DNA from: Pithys albifrons albifrons
Taxonomy: Eukaryota; Chordata; Aves; Passeriformes; Thamnophilidae
NCBI RefSeq assembly: GCF_047495875.1
Contig: NC_092497.1
Location: 1,159,437-1,223,436, forward strand
DNA length: 64,000 bases
Reading direction: 5' to 3'
Shown: positions 1-29,344 of the stretch, in pieces
How the letters are laid out: every line of letters starts with the position of its first letter
Numbering within the stretch: position 1 is the stretch's first letter
The notes under the pieces: generated by a model
What the model was told of the DNA's origin: nothing
Databases searched by the model: none
What the model saw: only the letters and a program-made list of their open reading frames with translations
Translations under genes and position numbers: made by a program

Positions 1-130
1 CGATAGATGCCACAGCCTTGGCCCCCAAAATTTCAGAGTTACCATAGAGTGAAAGGAGCAGAGCTGTACAAGGCTGCAGCTGGACACTGCCAGGAGCAGC
101 CCGACACCTCCACGCTCAGGGACCACGTAC

Positions 131-222
131 CACTGCTGAGTTGGTTTAGGCAGGTGGGTAGGAATGTGTTTAGAGAGGTGCTGTGCTTCATTTTTATCTC
201 TCTCAGCAGCCTTCTGGAGCTC
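131..222 (-). CDS. SKA1: SKA1 coding exon ending in phase 2
   Basis: The acceptor TTAATTTCAG ends at 223. The exon encodes ELQKAAERDKNEAQHL and then a PTHLPKPTQQ segment, aligning with human ELCESLEEDYKDIEHL...PSHLPQ. The best donor is GTACGT at 130, which leaves two bases (TG) for the next codon. The next exon is outside the window. Confidence 0.87.
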
Positions 223-2063
223 CTGAAATTAAGGTGAGACTGCATCAGAAACCTGAACCTACTGACATCAAGCAAGTAAAACTACGGCAACACTAAATCA
301 ATGTTCAGCTTTATTAAGAAGTGTCCTTTGCTTTTACCTGTCCTCTTACCTCTACCCCATCATTTTTCAAGAGAAACAAGTTCAAAAAAACAATGTGAGA
401 AGTGTCTGTCCTTGCCCTCAAAAGTGCCCAAGAAATTGCAGCAAGCAAATGTAAATCTTTACCAATACACAACTACTAAGGTCTGGGCAAGGGAATGGTG
501 GTAATGACACAGAGATACTGCAGCAAACTCACCTACATTCCCCAAACGACCCTTTCCCAAAAGGCTTAACACATGAAGGCACTGCAGACACACACTAGAA
601 AAAACATTCTAATTAAAGTTTTTGTACTTATGGCAAAGATGTGTAAGTTGGACTGTTCTTCAGATCACAGTATCTATTATGATAAAAACATGTTTGCAAA
701 GTCAGTGATAAAGACATGCTTTTAATGGCCTTAAACTGAAGGAGAGGTTAAATATTAGAAAGAAATTCCTCCCTGTGAGGGTGGGCAGGCCCTGGCACAG
801 GTTGGGCAGAGAAGCTGTGGCTGCCCCTGGATCCCTGGAAGTGTCCAAGGCCAGGCTGGATGGGGCTTGGAGCACCCTGGGATAGTGGGAGGTGTCCCTG
901 CCCATGGCAGGGGGGGTTGGAACTGAATGGTCCTTACGGTCCCTTCCAAACCAGACCATTCTGGGATTCTATGATTCCACATATCAACCTTGAAAAATAA
1001 AATTTTTAATGTTCTTTAACTGGAGAACTGGTTAATAAATCATCAACAAGGCTGTTTGGAGCCCCAGCTTCTATTCTAAGAACATGCATCCAAACATACC
1101 ACTAAGGATCTAGAAAAAAGCAACTATATACATATCAATGACTCCTTTGAATCTTTTAGTATTTTATGAACAAGAAAAAATAGATTACTTTTAGTGAATT
1201 GTTCAGTCTTTCTTGCTGTTTAACTTCAATTTCCATTTTATTCAGGAGATCATGCAAGGCAATCATGCCATTCCCTGTTTTCCGGAGAAGAACTTTGAGC
1301 TCTTGGTCTTTACCTGTCAAAGAGAGAATGTTAAGCCACAAAACCTACAACAACAACAACAAAATCCCAAGAAAATCTCATTTCCCTCCCCTCCACAGAA
1401 GTCTACACTCCCAAAACACCACATGCTACCACCCAGGAGAAACAGCAAGTAAACTGTTGTACTCCACACAGCCAGCAGAGTTCATGGAATCATTTAATTT
1501 GGAAAAGCCTCCTAAGACCATCAAGTCCAACCATTCCCCAGCACTGCCAAGGCCACCACTAATCCATGTCCCCAAATGCCACATCCACATGGATTTGAAA
1601 TCCCTCCAGGGATGGGGACTCCACCCCTGCCCTGGGCAGCTGTGCCAGGGCTGAACAACCCTTTTGTAAAGAAATGTTCCAAATATCCAAACTGACCCCT
1701 CCCTGGCACAGCCTGATGCTGTTCCCTCTCCTCCTGTCCCTGTTCCCTGGAGCAGAGCCCGACCCTTCCCCGGATCCATCAGGGGGTTGTAGACAGCAAG
1801 AAGATCCCCCTGAACCTCCTTTTCTTCAGGCCGAGCCCCCCCAGCTGCTCCAGCCCCTTCCCAGCTCCATTTGCTGCTCCAGCCCCTTCCCAGCTCCATC
1901 CGCTACTCCAGCCCTTCAAAGTCTTTCTTGAAGTGAGATGCAAACCAAACTAATTTCATTTACCTATTCTTCTTAACTGAAGATACTTTTTAATATCTGA
2001 AATCTTTGTGTTGAAGTGTGAGCATAAATCTTCCAGACCTGAGGATGTCGTCGCATCCATCAT
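131..2063 (-). CDS. SKA1: SKA1, spindle and kinetochore-associated protein 1 (5' part, runs off left edge)
   Basis: SKA1 is a subunit of the Ska complex (with SKA2 and SKA3), which tracks microtubules and stabilises kinetochore attachment in mitosis. Three coding exons are seen: 1964-2067, 1189-1313 and 131-222, joined in phases 1, 0 and 2. They give the first 105 residues. The start begins MMDATTSSGLEDLCSHFN, which aligns with the human start around the conserved LEQLCSH motif. The next exon reads LLNKMEIEVKQQERLNNSLK, matching the human LLNKLELEIQ...NNSLKEL stretch. The third has PTHLP, like human PSHLP. This part is the N-terminal coiled coil that assembles with SKA2 and SKA3. The C-terminal microtubule-binding domain lies beyond position 1. 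The family identity is recalled from the human protein; no search was run. Confidence 0.92.
223..1188 (-). other. SKA1 intron between the second and third visible coding exons
   Basis: Non-coding and AT-rich, apart from the CR1 fragment at about 735-978. No other feature seen. Confidence 0.7.
735..978 (+). mobile_element. CR1 LINE 3' fragment
   Basis: Sense CR1 3' region: GGGCAGGCCCTGGCACAGG, then CCCTGGATCCCTGGAAGTGT, the CCCATGGCAGGGGG box and a terminal GGGATTCTATGATT. It is antisense to SKA1. Confidence 0.9.
1189..1313 (-). CDS. SKA1: SKA1 coding exon (coiled-coil part)
   Basis: The acceptor TTTGACAG ends at 1314. The exon holds 2 + 123 bases and ends at AAA before a weak donor, GTAATC, at 1188. 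It completes a split Gly codon and encodes the heptad-like segment KDQELKVLLRK to NNSLK. Confidence 0.92.
1484..1935 (-). mobile_element. CR1 LINE fragment (antisense on + strand)
   Basis: Reverse-complement CR1: starts with CATGGAATCATTTAATTTGG and ATCAAGTCCAACC, and continues into CTTCAGGCCGAGCCCCCCCAG. It lies in the SKA1 intron. The tail holds a short duplication (GCTGCTCCAGCCCCTTCCCA twice, near 1840-1900). Confidence 0.85.
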
Positions 2064-2067
2064 GACG
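1964..2067 (-). CDS. SKA1: SKA1 first main coding exon
   Basis: The acceptor CCCCCTCAG, after a T-rich tract, ends at 2068. The exon then reads CGTC and ATGATG (start at 2063). The donor GTAAAT is at 1963. The exon carries 33 full codons plus one base (phase 1). Confidence 0.9.
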
Positions 2068-2780
2068 CTGAGGGGGAACAAAAACAAAGGCAGGAATTTG
2101 AGAGAGACCCAACCTGCAAACACTATGCACAAAAGCAGTTTTCAGAAGGACCCTGATTTGCCAAGGAAGCAAAGGGAATTTAAACAAAGCAGTAAATGTA
2201 GTCCCTTTTTATCTTACTGAATTTTGAAAGCAGAAGAGGAAGCACAAACTGAGTGACATTACACAATACATTTAAATTTATTCGGATTCTGGAGTAAATG
2301 TGTGGTATCAATCAGTGCAGCAATTCCTCATGAAACTGGGAATATCCTTGTTATACTGAAGTGTCCACTAATACAAGCACTTGGAAACTTACTGCAATTA
2401 ACAATACTTGCTTTATCTAAAGGAGTTCTCTAAGTCTCCCTCGAGGATCAGTGATTAATATTTAAAGAGAGAAGGGGAAAAACTGAACAAAAGAAGTGTT
2501 AGCAGAGTTGTTAGCAGAGAATGGAGGCACCAAAAAGAGCATTATATACCGGCTATTATAATCTATAATAATAAATTATCAAGCCTATTATAGACAATAA
2601 TTGATAAAATGTGCCAAAATCTCGCATTTAACGGCGCGGCCCGCGCTGAGCGCTCACACAGCTCCCTCCGGCGGCTCACGTCTGGAAACAGAGCTTTAAT
2701 TTCGCTTTTTGCTTGAAACACCATCAACTACCGTCCTTTACTAACCCAGCCCCATGGCTTTCACAGCCGCCCGTCCGTAC
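2068..2780 (-). other. SKA1 intron 1
   Basis: Mostly AT-rich single-copy sequence, with tandem ATAATAAT-like tracts near 2550-2600. It turns CpG-rich from about 2630. No other gene or repeat recognised. Confidence 0.6.
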
Positions 2781-2960
2781 CTCAGGGGAGCCCTGAGGGA
2801 GAAGCCCTGAGGGGATCGAAGGCTCGGCGGCGGCCGCAGGTGCTGCTTCTCCTCGCGGTGCAGCGGCATCTTCGCCCTCGGAGCGGGCCGGGGCCGGGGC
2901 CGGGGGCGGGAGCCGGCGGGAGCAGGGGAGAGGCGGCTGGACGAAGGGAGAACCCCCAGG
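2630..2960 (-). promoter_or_regulatory. CpG-rich SKA1 promoter region
   Basis: CpG-dense sequence (GGCGCGGCCCGCGCTGAGCG near 2634, GGCGGCGGCCGC near 2825) surrounds the proposed leader exon, between AT-rich intron on the left and minisatellite on the right. No TATA box was seen. A CpG-island promoter suits a cell-cycle gene. The exact start site is inferred. Confidence 0.5.
2781..2880 (-). other. SKA1: SKA1 5' leader exon with a possible in-frame upstream ATG
   Basis: A donor, CCCCTGAG|GTACGG, lies at 2780, and the next SKA1 exon has an acceptor four bases before its ATG, so a leader exon is expected here. An ATG at 2869 opens a frame (MPLHREEKQHLRPPP...) of 29 codons plus two bases. After splicing it reads in frame into the conserved start, giving an optional N-terminal extension of 31 residues. 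The human protein begins at the second site, so most likely this is leader sequence. The transcription start is not known and the right border is approximate. Confidence 0.5.
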
Positions 2961-3135
2961 ACGAAGGGAGAGACGGGAGGAGAGGGAGAGGGAGAGGCGG
3001 CGGGACGAAGGGAGAGCCCTCAGGACGAGGGGAGAGGCGGCGGGACAAAGGGAGAGGCGGCAGGAGCATGGGAGAGGCAGCAGGATGAGGGGAGAGCCGG
3101 CGGGACGAGGGGAGAGCTGAAAGATCGAGGGGAGA
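2885..3135. repeat. Minisatellite, units of about 20-22 bp (GGGAGAGGCGGCGGGACGA-like)
   Basis: At least ten degenerate copies of a purine- and G-rich unit sit immediately upstream of SKA1. The plus strand is the G-rich strand. Confidence 0.8.
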
Positions 3136-3404
3136 GCCGGCAGGACGAGCAGAGCGGATCCCGCCGCGGCCCCGTTCGAATGGGCCGCGCTTGGCGAGCG
3201 TTGGGCAGCGCGGGAAGGGCGCGGCGAGGCACAGGCGGAAAGGGAGGGACAGCAAGAGGAAGGAAAGGGAAAAGGGAAGGAAGGGGACGAAAGGGGTGGT
3301 TTGTGTGTAGGAGATGCGGAAAGAGGGGAGAAAGGGCGTGAGGAGGAAACGCTGAGGGAATGGGCAGCGGGAATGGAAGGGGAGGACGAGAGTGGGGAGC
3401 GCTG

Positions 3405-4660
3405 AGAGGACTCGGGGGCTCTGAGGGGACTCAGGAGTGATGAGGGGACCGGGGGCTCTGAGGAGGCTCGGAAGGGACCTCTGAGGGGACTCGGGAGTGA
3501 TGAGGGGACCCAGGGGCTCTGAGGGGACTCGGGAGGGAGCTCTGAGGGGACTCAGGAGTGATGAGGGGATTCGGGGACTCTGAGGGGACTCGGAAGGGAC
3601 CTCTGAGGGTACTCGGGAGTGATGAGGGGACCCGGGGGCTCTAAGGGGACTCGGGAGGGAGCTCTGAGAGGACTCGCGAGGGAGCTGTGAGGGGACTCTG
3701 GAGGGAGCTGTGAGGGGACTCGCGAGGGAGCTCTGAGGGGACGTGGGAGTCATGAGGGCCTCGGAAGCTCTGAGGGCACTCGGGAGCTCTGAGGGGACTC
3801 GGGGGCTCTGAGGGGACTCGGGAGGGAGCTGTGAGGGGACTCTGGAGGGAGCTCTGAGAGGACTCGCGAGGGAGCTGTGAGGGGACTCTGGAGGGAGCTG
3901 TGAGGGGACTCGCGAGGGAGCTCTGAGGGGACGTGGGAGTCATGAGGGCCTCGGAAGCTCTGAGGGCACTCGGGAGCTCTGAGGGGACTCGGGGGCTCTG
4001 AGGGGACTCGGGGGCTCTGAGGGGACTCGGGAGGGAGCTGTGAGGGGACTCTGGAGGGAGCTGTGAGGGGACTCGCGAGGGAGCTCTGAGGGGACGTGGG
4101 AGTCATGAGGGCCTCGGAAGCTCTGAGGGCACTCGGGAGCTCTGAGGGGACTCGGGGGCTCTGAGGGGACTCGGGAGGGAGCTGTGAGGGGACTCGGGAG
4201 GGAGCTGTGAGGGGACTCGGGAGCTCTGAGAGGATTCGGGACCTCTGAGGCGACTCGGGGGCTGTGAGGGGACTCGGGGGCTGTGAGGGGACTCGGGAGG
4301 TCTGAGGGGACTCGGGAGGGAGCTCTGAGGGGACTCGCGAGGGAGCTCTGAGGGGACTTGGGAGTGATGAGGGCCTCGGAAGTTGTGAGGGCACTCGGGA
4401 GCTCTGAGGGGACTCTGGAGCTCGGAGGCGACTCGGGAGGTCTGAGGGGACTCGGGAGGGAGCTCTGAGGGGACTCGGGAGTGATGAGGGCCTCGGAAGC
4501 TATGAAGGCACTCGGGAGCTGTGAGGGCACTCGGGAGCTGTGAGGGCACTCGGGAGCTGTGAGGGGACTCGGGGGCTCTGAGGGGACTCGGGGGCTCTGC
4601 GGGGACTCGGAAGGGCTGAGGGGACTCGGGAGGGAGCTCTGAGGGGACTCGGGAGCCCTG
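3405..4660. repeat. Large minisatellite, 19-23-bp units, with higher-order blocks
   Basis: About 1.25 kb of units such as CTCTGAGGGGACTCGGGAG with GGAG or GGGG variants. A larger block marked by GACGTGGGAGTCATGAGG recurs at 3741, 3931 and 4094, showing higher-order duplication. The G-rich strand is the plus strand. Long frames on the minus strand (up to 323 codons, Ser/Pro/Arg/Val/Leu-rich) are by-products of the repeat. Confidence 0.93.
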
Positions 4661-4715
4661 GAGAAAGGTCAGGCTTTTCTCCCACGTAGCCGGCGATGGA
4701 GAAAGGGGATATCAT

Positions 4716-4927
4716 CTCAAGCTATGCTTGGGAAGGATCAGGCCAAACATCAGGAGGAATTTCTCCGTGGAAAGGGTGGTCAGGCCTTGGAAGGCACTGC
4801 CCAGGGAGGTTTGAAGTTCCCAGCCCAGGAGGTGTCCAAGGAGTGGCCGTGGCACTTTGATCAGTCCCACGTTGGACTCTGACTTTGGAGGGCTTTTCCA
4901 ACCTCAGCAATCCCGGGATTCTGTGAA
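4716..4927 (+). mobile_element. CR1 LINE 3' fragment (diverged)
   Basis: GGAGGAATTTCTCCGTGGAAAG, then GGGTGGTCAGGCCTTGGAAG and AGGTGTCCAAGGAGTGGC, ending in CCCGGGATTCTGTGA. Older than most copies in the window. Confidence 0.8.
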
Positions 4928-4929
4928 GG

Positions 4930-5276
4930 GAGGGACCAAAGGCGGGAGCTCTGATGGGAGCAGGAGCCGATTTTTGGGAGCGCTCTGAACACAGCTCAGT
5001 TTAGAAAGCAGACATTGTTTATTCAGCACACGGTGCGAGGTGGAGGCTTCCACAAACCAACCCGCCAAAGGGTAAAGAGTTACTTCTTTTATCAGAGAAA
5101 TTTATATGTCCACGCCCGCCTAACGCATATTCGCCACCTAATGCATATTTATTTGGGTGATGTAATCTTAGGCACTGCTTGAAACACAGAAGGCGTTTCC
5201 TTCATTGAGCAGCAACTGGCGCAGTGCTGGTCTGACGCCATTAGTTGGGAAGGGCAGGGACAGTGACCCGGGAACA
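4930..5276 (-). mobile_element. Solo retroviral LTR (ERV, probably ERVK-like), minus orientation
   Basis: On the minus strand this segment has the order of an LTR promoter: a GC-rich upstream part, a TATA-like GACATATAAA at 5110-5101, about 80 bp later an AATAAA poly(A) signal (5023-5018), then a T-rich U5-like stretch. No internal viral genes flank it, so it is a solo LTR. The borders (TG near 5276; left end near 4930) are estimates and no clear target duplication was found. Confidence 0.65.
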
Positions 5277-5282
5277 CCAACG

Positions 5283-5745
5283 GGAGAGGAGGGGAGGGGA
5301 GGGGAAGGGAAGGGAAAAGGAAGTGAAAAGGGAAGGGAAAGTTTGGGAAGGGAAGGGAAAAGGGAAAAAGGAAGGGAAAGTTTGGGAAGGGAAAGGAAAG
5401 GGAAAATTGAGGGAAAAGGGAAATTGAGGGAAAAGGGAAGGGAGGGTTTGGGAAGGCAAGGGAAGAGGAAGGTCTGGGATGGGAAGGGAAGGTTTGGGAA
5501 GGGAAGGGAAAGTTTGGGAAGAGAAGGGAAAGGGGGAAAAGGAAGGGAAGGCAAAAAATGGAAGGGAAAAGGGAAGGCAAGGAAAAAGGGAGGGGAAAAT
5601 GGAAAGGGAGGGAAAAGGGAGGGGAAGGTTTGGGAAGACAAGGGAAGAGGGAAGGTTTGGAAAGGGAAGGTTTGGGATGGGAAGAGAAGGTTTAGGAAGG
5701 GAAGGTTTGGGAAGGGGGAAAAAAGAGGGAACGGGAAGGGAAGTG
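5283..5745. repeat. Polypurine tract and minisatellite (GGGAAGGGAAAG / GTTTGGGAAG units)
   Basis: About 460 bp of almost pure purine on the plus strand, interrupted by regular TTTGGGAAGGGAA units. Overlapping frames on both strands are low-complexity and not coding. Confidence 0.92.
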
Positions 5746-5856
5746 GAGATCACTGAGGTGGCCGTGACACGTGTGCTCCAGTTCTGCCCGAGAGACCTTT
5801 ACCCCTGCCAGGAACAAACAAAAACTCACATTTTTCAGTTGTTTACATAAATTCAG

Positions 5857-7184
5857 TTTATTTTGGCATTTGATAGGAGAGAGTGCCCTCAATAAAAATT
5901 AAATCAGTTTTAAACATATACATGGTGTGTTTCCTACAGAATAACGTCACCCGTTGCTTTTGTCTCTTGGGTGCAGGGATGTAAGTAATCAAATAGCTTA
6001 GACCCTCCTCGGACTAATTTTTGCTAATTAGCTACAAATATAAAGGTTTATTGGTAAGAACAGGCTCTCCAAAGCAAAAAAAAAAAAAGCAAACATTCTG
6101 TGCTTTGCCACAATTGTCTGAACAGAACAGCTCTGAGTTCACTCTCTCCCCAATCCCCCAAATCCTGAAGAGCTGACAAACAGATTGGCATAGAAATGAG
6201 TTAAAGAAGGGCCACGTTAAAGCAAGGGCTGTGCTACATCCATGCAGTGACCACATCCAGCAAGAACTAAGGGGAAAGGAAAACGTGCAAATACAAAGCT
6301 ACAGCAGGTTATTGAAATTGCTCTGTAAAATAATGCATCTTTTTAACATCTTTTAGCAGAGGAAGGTGGTTAAAGCTTTTGTGGGGCAGCAAAGGCAGCA
6401 CTACCCTCCAGCAGTCTTGTCTACACAACTGCACAGAGAAAATACGTCCTGTGACTCCCACCTTTCAACCCAGACATCCCAAAAACTCTGGCAACCCGCA
6501 CATTAAATGGACCAACAAAGTCTGTCTTTGTGTAGGCAAACCATAAAAGCATCAGTAAAAGGAGGGAGGAAAAAAGTAAAAAGCCTTGCCTCAAAGGCAG
6601 TTTTTAATGTCAATAATAAGATAAAAATAAGGCAAATAGAGATGTTCTGGGCCCAGAAGCTCAAAACACAAATCCCCTCTGCACCTGGGCTTGTTCACAT
6701 TTGATGGCTGCTTCAAAAAACAACCCAAGAGCCTGTCCCAGACTTCAAACACAGGGTTGTCTGGCACTGGCAACCTCTACAGTAAACAGAATTACAACAA
6801 ATGACTGTAAAAAACAGGGGGAAAAACCAAACTGCACAACTGTACAGATATTAAAACATATTACAAATCCCCATGTCTATATTTAAACCTGGCGTTCTAA
6901 AGTTTGTTTTGCTGTTTAAACCACGCCAGGGGAATGAGGTTTGTGCAGACAGCTGAAACCTCTCCTGCGGTCTCCACCAGTTTAGTGATTAAAACAATGT
7001 TTCTGCTGCACGTTTTTAGGGCAGAGGGAAGAAGGGCAGAAGAAAGTTTCTGGGGTCTGTAACACCACCCAGTGCTATCTGAAGTCACAATTCCAAGCCT
7101 GTCATAACCTTACAGAAAGCTGTGGTATGGTCACAAGTCTATTTTATCATCAGGAAGCAGAAGAAAATCGAACTTTGCTGTTTA
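5857..7184 (-). other. Probable tetraspanin 3' UTR
   Basis: About 1.3 kb of non-repeat, AT-rich sequence follows the stop codon. AATAAA signals on the minus strand lie at 6052-6047 and 5862-5857. The absence of CR1 copies here, in a window full of them, fits transcribed UTR. The true end is not determined. Confidence 0.5.
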
Positions 7185-27244
<20,060 letters not shown>

Positions 27245-27519
27245 GCCTGGCAGTTCTGGGGCTGTGTCGGCCGCGGTCGTGGGTCTCCCCCGGGGCCGCC
27301 CCCGGTCCGTCCCACCGCCCGCCCCGGCCCTGCCCACCCACGGGACGCGTTTCCCCGTGGTCACCAGGGCACAGTCCCAGCCAGGGGGTGGGGAGTGCCG
27401 GGAGCAGATGTCACAGAGAGTTATTGTTGACTTTGGAGTGTTGTTTTGTTCTTAAAAAAAAAAAAACAAACTTCTGCAACTTTGTAGCGTAGTTAAACTG
27501 AGGTTTGTCAAAAGCTCTT

Positions 27520-28390
27520 GCTGGGTATGAGGGTCTCCATCAGACCTGCCCTCCAAGATTGTGAACCCACAGCTGTCTCCCTTCACCCAGCCCTTCCCAG
27601 CCTGCCTTGTTGGCTCCATCTGAAGCCCATCACGTGCTCCACGGACAGCAGCAGGACGTGGATCAGTGGTGGGCTTGGCAGTGCTGGATTTATGACTGGA
27701 TTTGATGTCCTGGGCTGATCCCACTGCGTGGGCAGCAGGAAATGGGGGATTCTGCCCCTCTGGTGAGATCCCACCTGCAGAGCTGCTTCCAGCCCTGGGA
27801 ACAGCAGCACAAGGACATAGAGCTGCTGCAGCAAGTCCAGAGGATATCCCAGAGATGCTCCAGAGCTGGAGCCCCTCTGCTCTGGAGATAGGCTGAGAGA
27901 GCTGGGGGGGCTCACCTGGAGAAGAGAAGGCTCCAGGGACACCTGAGAGACCCTGCCAGTGTCTAAAGGGGCTCCAGGAGAGCTGGAGAGGGACTGGGGA
28001 CAAGGCATGGAGGGACAGGACACAGGGAATGGGTGCCCAGTGTCAGAGGGCAGGGATAGATGGCATATTGGGAAGGAATTGCCATTTGTGAGGGTGATGG
28101 GACACTGGCACAGGTCGGGCAGAGAAGCTGTGGCTGCTCCTGGATCCCTGGAAGTGCCCAAGGCCAGGCTGGATGGGGCTTGGAGCAACCTGGTCTAGTG
28201 GAATATCATAGAATAGAAAATTATAGAATCAACCAGGTTGGAAGAGACCTCCAAGGTGACATCAAGTCCCAACCCTTGACCCAACACTACTGTGATTACT
28301 AGATCATGGCACTAAAATGTCCCTGCCAATGGCAGGGGGTGGAAAGAGATGATCCTTAAGTTTCTTTCCATCCCAAACCATTCTGTGATT
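27520..28390 (+). mobile_element. CR1 LINE, longer sense copy with a nested younger CR1
   Basis: Sense CR1 body (GGTGAGATCCCACCTGCAGAGC, GGGACTGGGGACAAGGCATG, GGAAGTGCCCAAGGCCAGGC) stops at CTAGTGGAAT near 28203 and resumes at TGTCCCTGCCAATGGCAGGG near 28319. The gap holds another CR1 tail in the opposite direction. Lies just upstream of the tetraspanin promoter. Confidence 0.88.
28204..28317 (-). mobile_element. Short CR1 nested in an older CR1
   Basis: ATCATAGAATAGAAAATTATAG, GGTTGGAAGAGACCTCCAAG and GATCATGGCACTAAAATG, split into the host element. The host reads continuously across it. Confidence 0.8.
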
Positions 28391-28564
28391 CTGTGACTTT
28401 CCAGCACTGGTTTGCATCCTCCACAGCACATCCCAGCTGCTGGAATGTGAGCCTGAAAAGCCACAGGGGGAAGGATTTGAATTCAGTGACTGCAGAAAGC
28501 TGTGAACATGAATTTTTTTCCATCAGCCAAGCCTTCTGTCCTGGATCCAAACTAGCGTGGCCAG

Positions 28565-29342
28565 CAGGCCCAGGGCAGTGCCCCTTCCCCTGGACTCTGC
28601 CTTGGGGAGGCCACACCTTGAGTGTTGTGTTCAGTTCTGGGCCCCTCAGGTCAGGAAAGAGATTGAGGGGCTGGAGCGGGGCCAGAGAAGAGCAACGAGG
28701 CTGGAGAAGGGACTGGATGTGGCACTGAGTGTCCTCTTAAACACCTCCAGGGACAGAGAATCCACCATGTCTTGATCCAACTCCACTGGGATCACCAGCC
28801 CAGGGCACTCTGTGCCATGATCTGGTGATCCCAGTGGGGTTGGATCAAGGGTTGGATTTGGTGATCTCAGAGGTCTCTTCCAAGCCAACTGAGAAGAGCA
28901 ACGAGGCTGGAGAAGGGACTGGAGCACAAGTGCTGTGGGGAGAGGCTGAGGGAGCTGGGCGTGTTTAGCCTGGAGAAGAGGAGGCTCAGAGGTGACCTCA
29001 GCACTGTCTGGAACTGCCTGAAGGGAAGTTCTGGCCAGCTGGGGGTTGGTCTCTTCTGCCAGGCACTCAGCAATAGGACAAGGGGGCACGATGGGCTCAA
29101 GCTCTGCCAGGGGAAATTGAAGTTGGAGAGCAGAAAAAAATTCTTTCTAGAGAGAGTGCTCAGGCATTGGAATGGGCTGCCCAGAGAGGGGGTGGATTCC
29201 CCATCCCTGGAGGTTTTTAAACTGAGCTTGGCTGTGGCACTGAGTGCCATGATCTGGTAAAGGGACTGGAGTTGGACCAAGGCTTGGACTTGATGATCTC
29301 GGAGGGGTTTTCCAACCCAATCCATTCTATGATTCTGTGATT
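28565..29342 (+). mobile_element. Composite CR1, sister of the 22.5-kb copy
   Basis: The same arrangement as 22465-23222: upstream part, imperfect palindrome (28771-28849), restart at AGAAGAGCAACGAGGCTGG, then a fuller 3' half ending CCATTCTATGATTCTGTGA. Confidence 0.92.
28771..28849. repeat. Imperfect 79-bp inverted repeat
   Basis: Same length and position within the element as the perfect palindrome at 22664, but the arms differ mainly next to the centre (CCCAGGG versus ATCATGG) and at one site in the outer arm. Confidence 0.9.
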
Positions 29343-29344
29343 TT

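Noticed and set aside
1199..1654. 151-codon plus-strand frame over a SKA1 exon
   Set aside because: Antisense shadow of the minus-strand exon at 1189-1313 and the CR1 next to it.
2782..4715. Long minus-strand frames (323, 214, 196, 148 codons), Ser/Pro/Arg/Val/Leu-rich
   Set aside because: They translate the GC-rich minisatellites; overlapping frames all give the same SPRVPSELP-like pattern, which is a repeat artefact.
5149..5850. Phe/Pro/Ser-rich and Gly/Lys-rich frames on both strands
   Set aside because: Direct products of the polypurine tract, low complexity and unsupported by any start or splice context.
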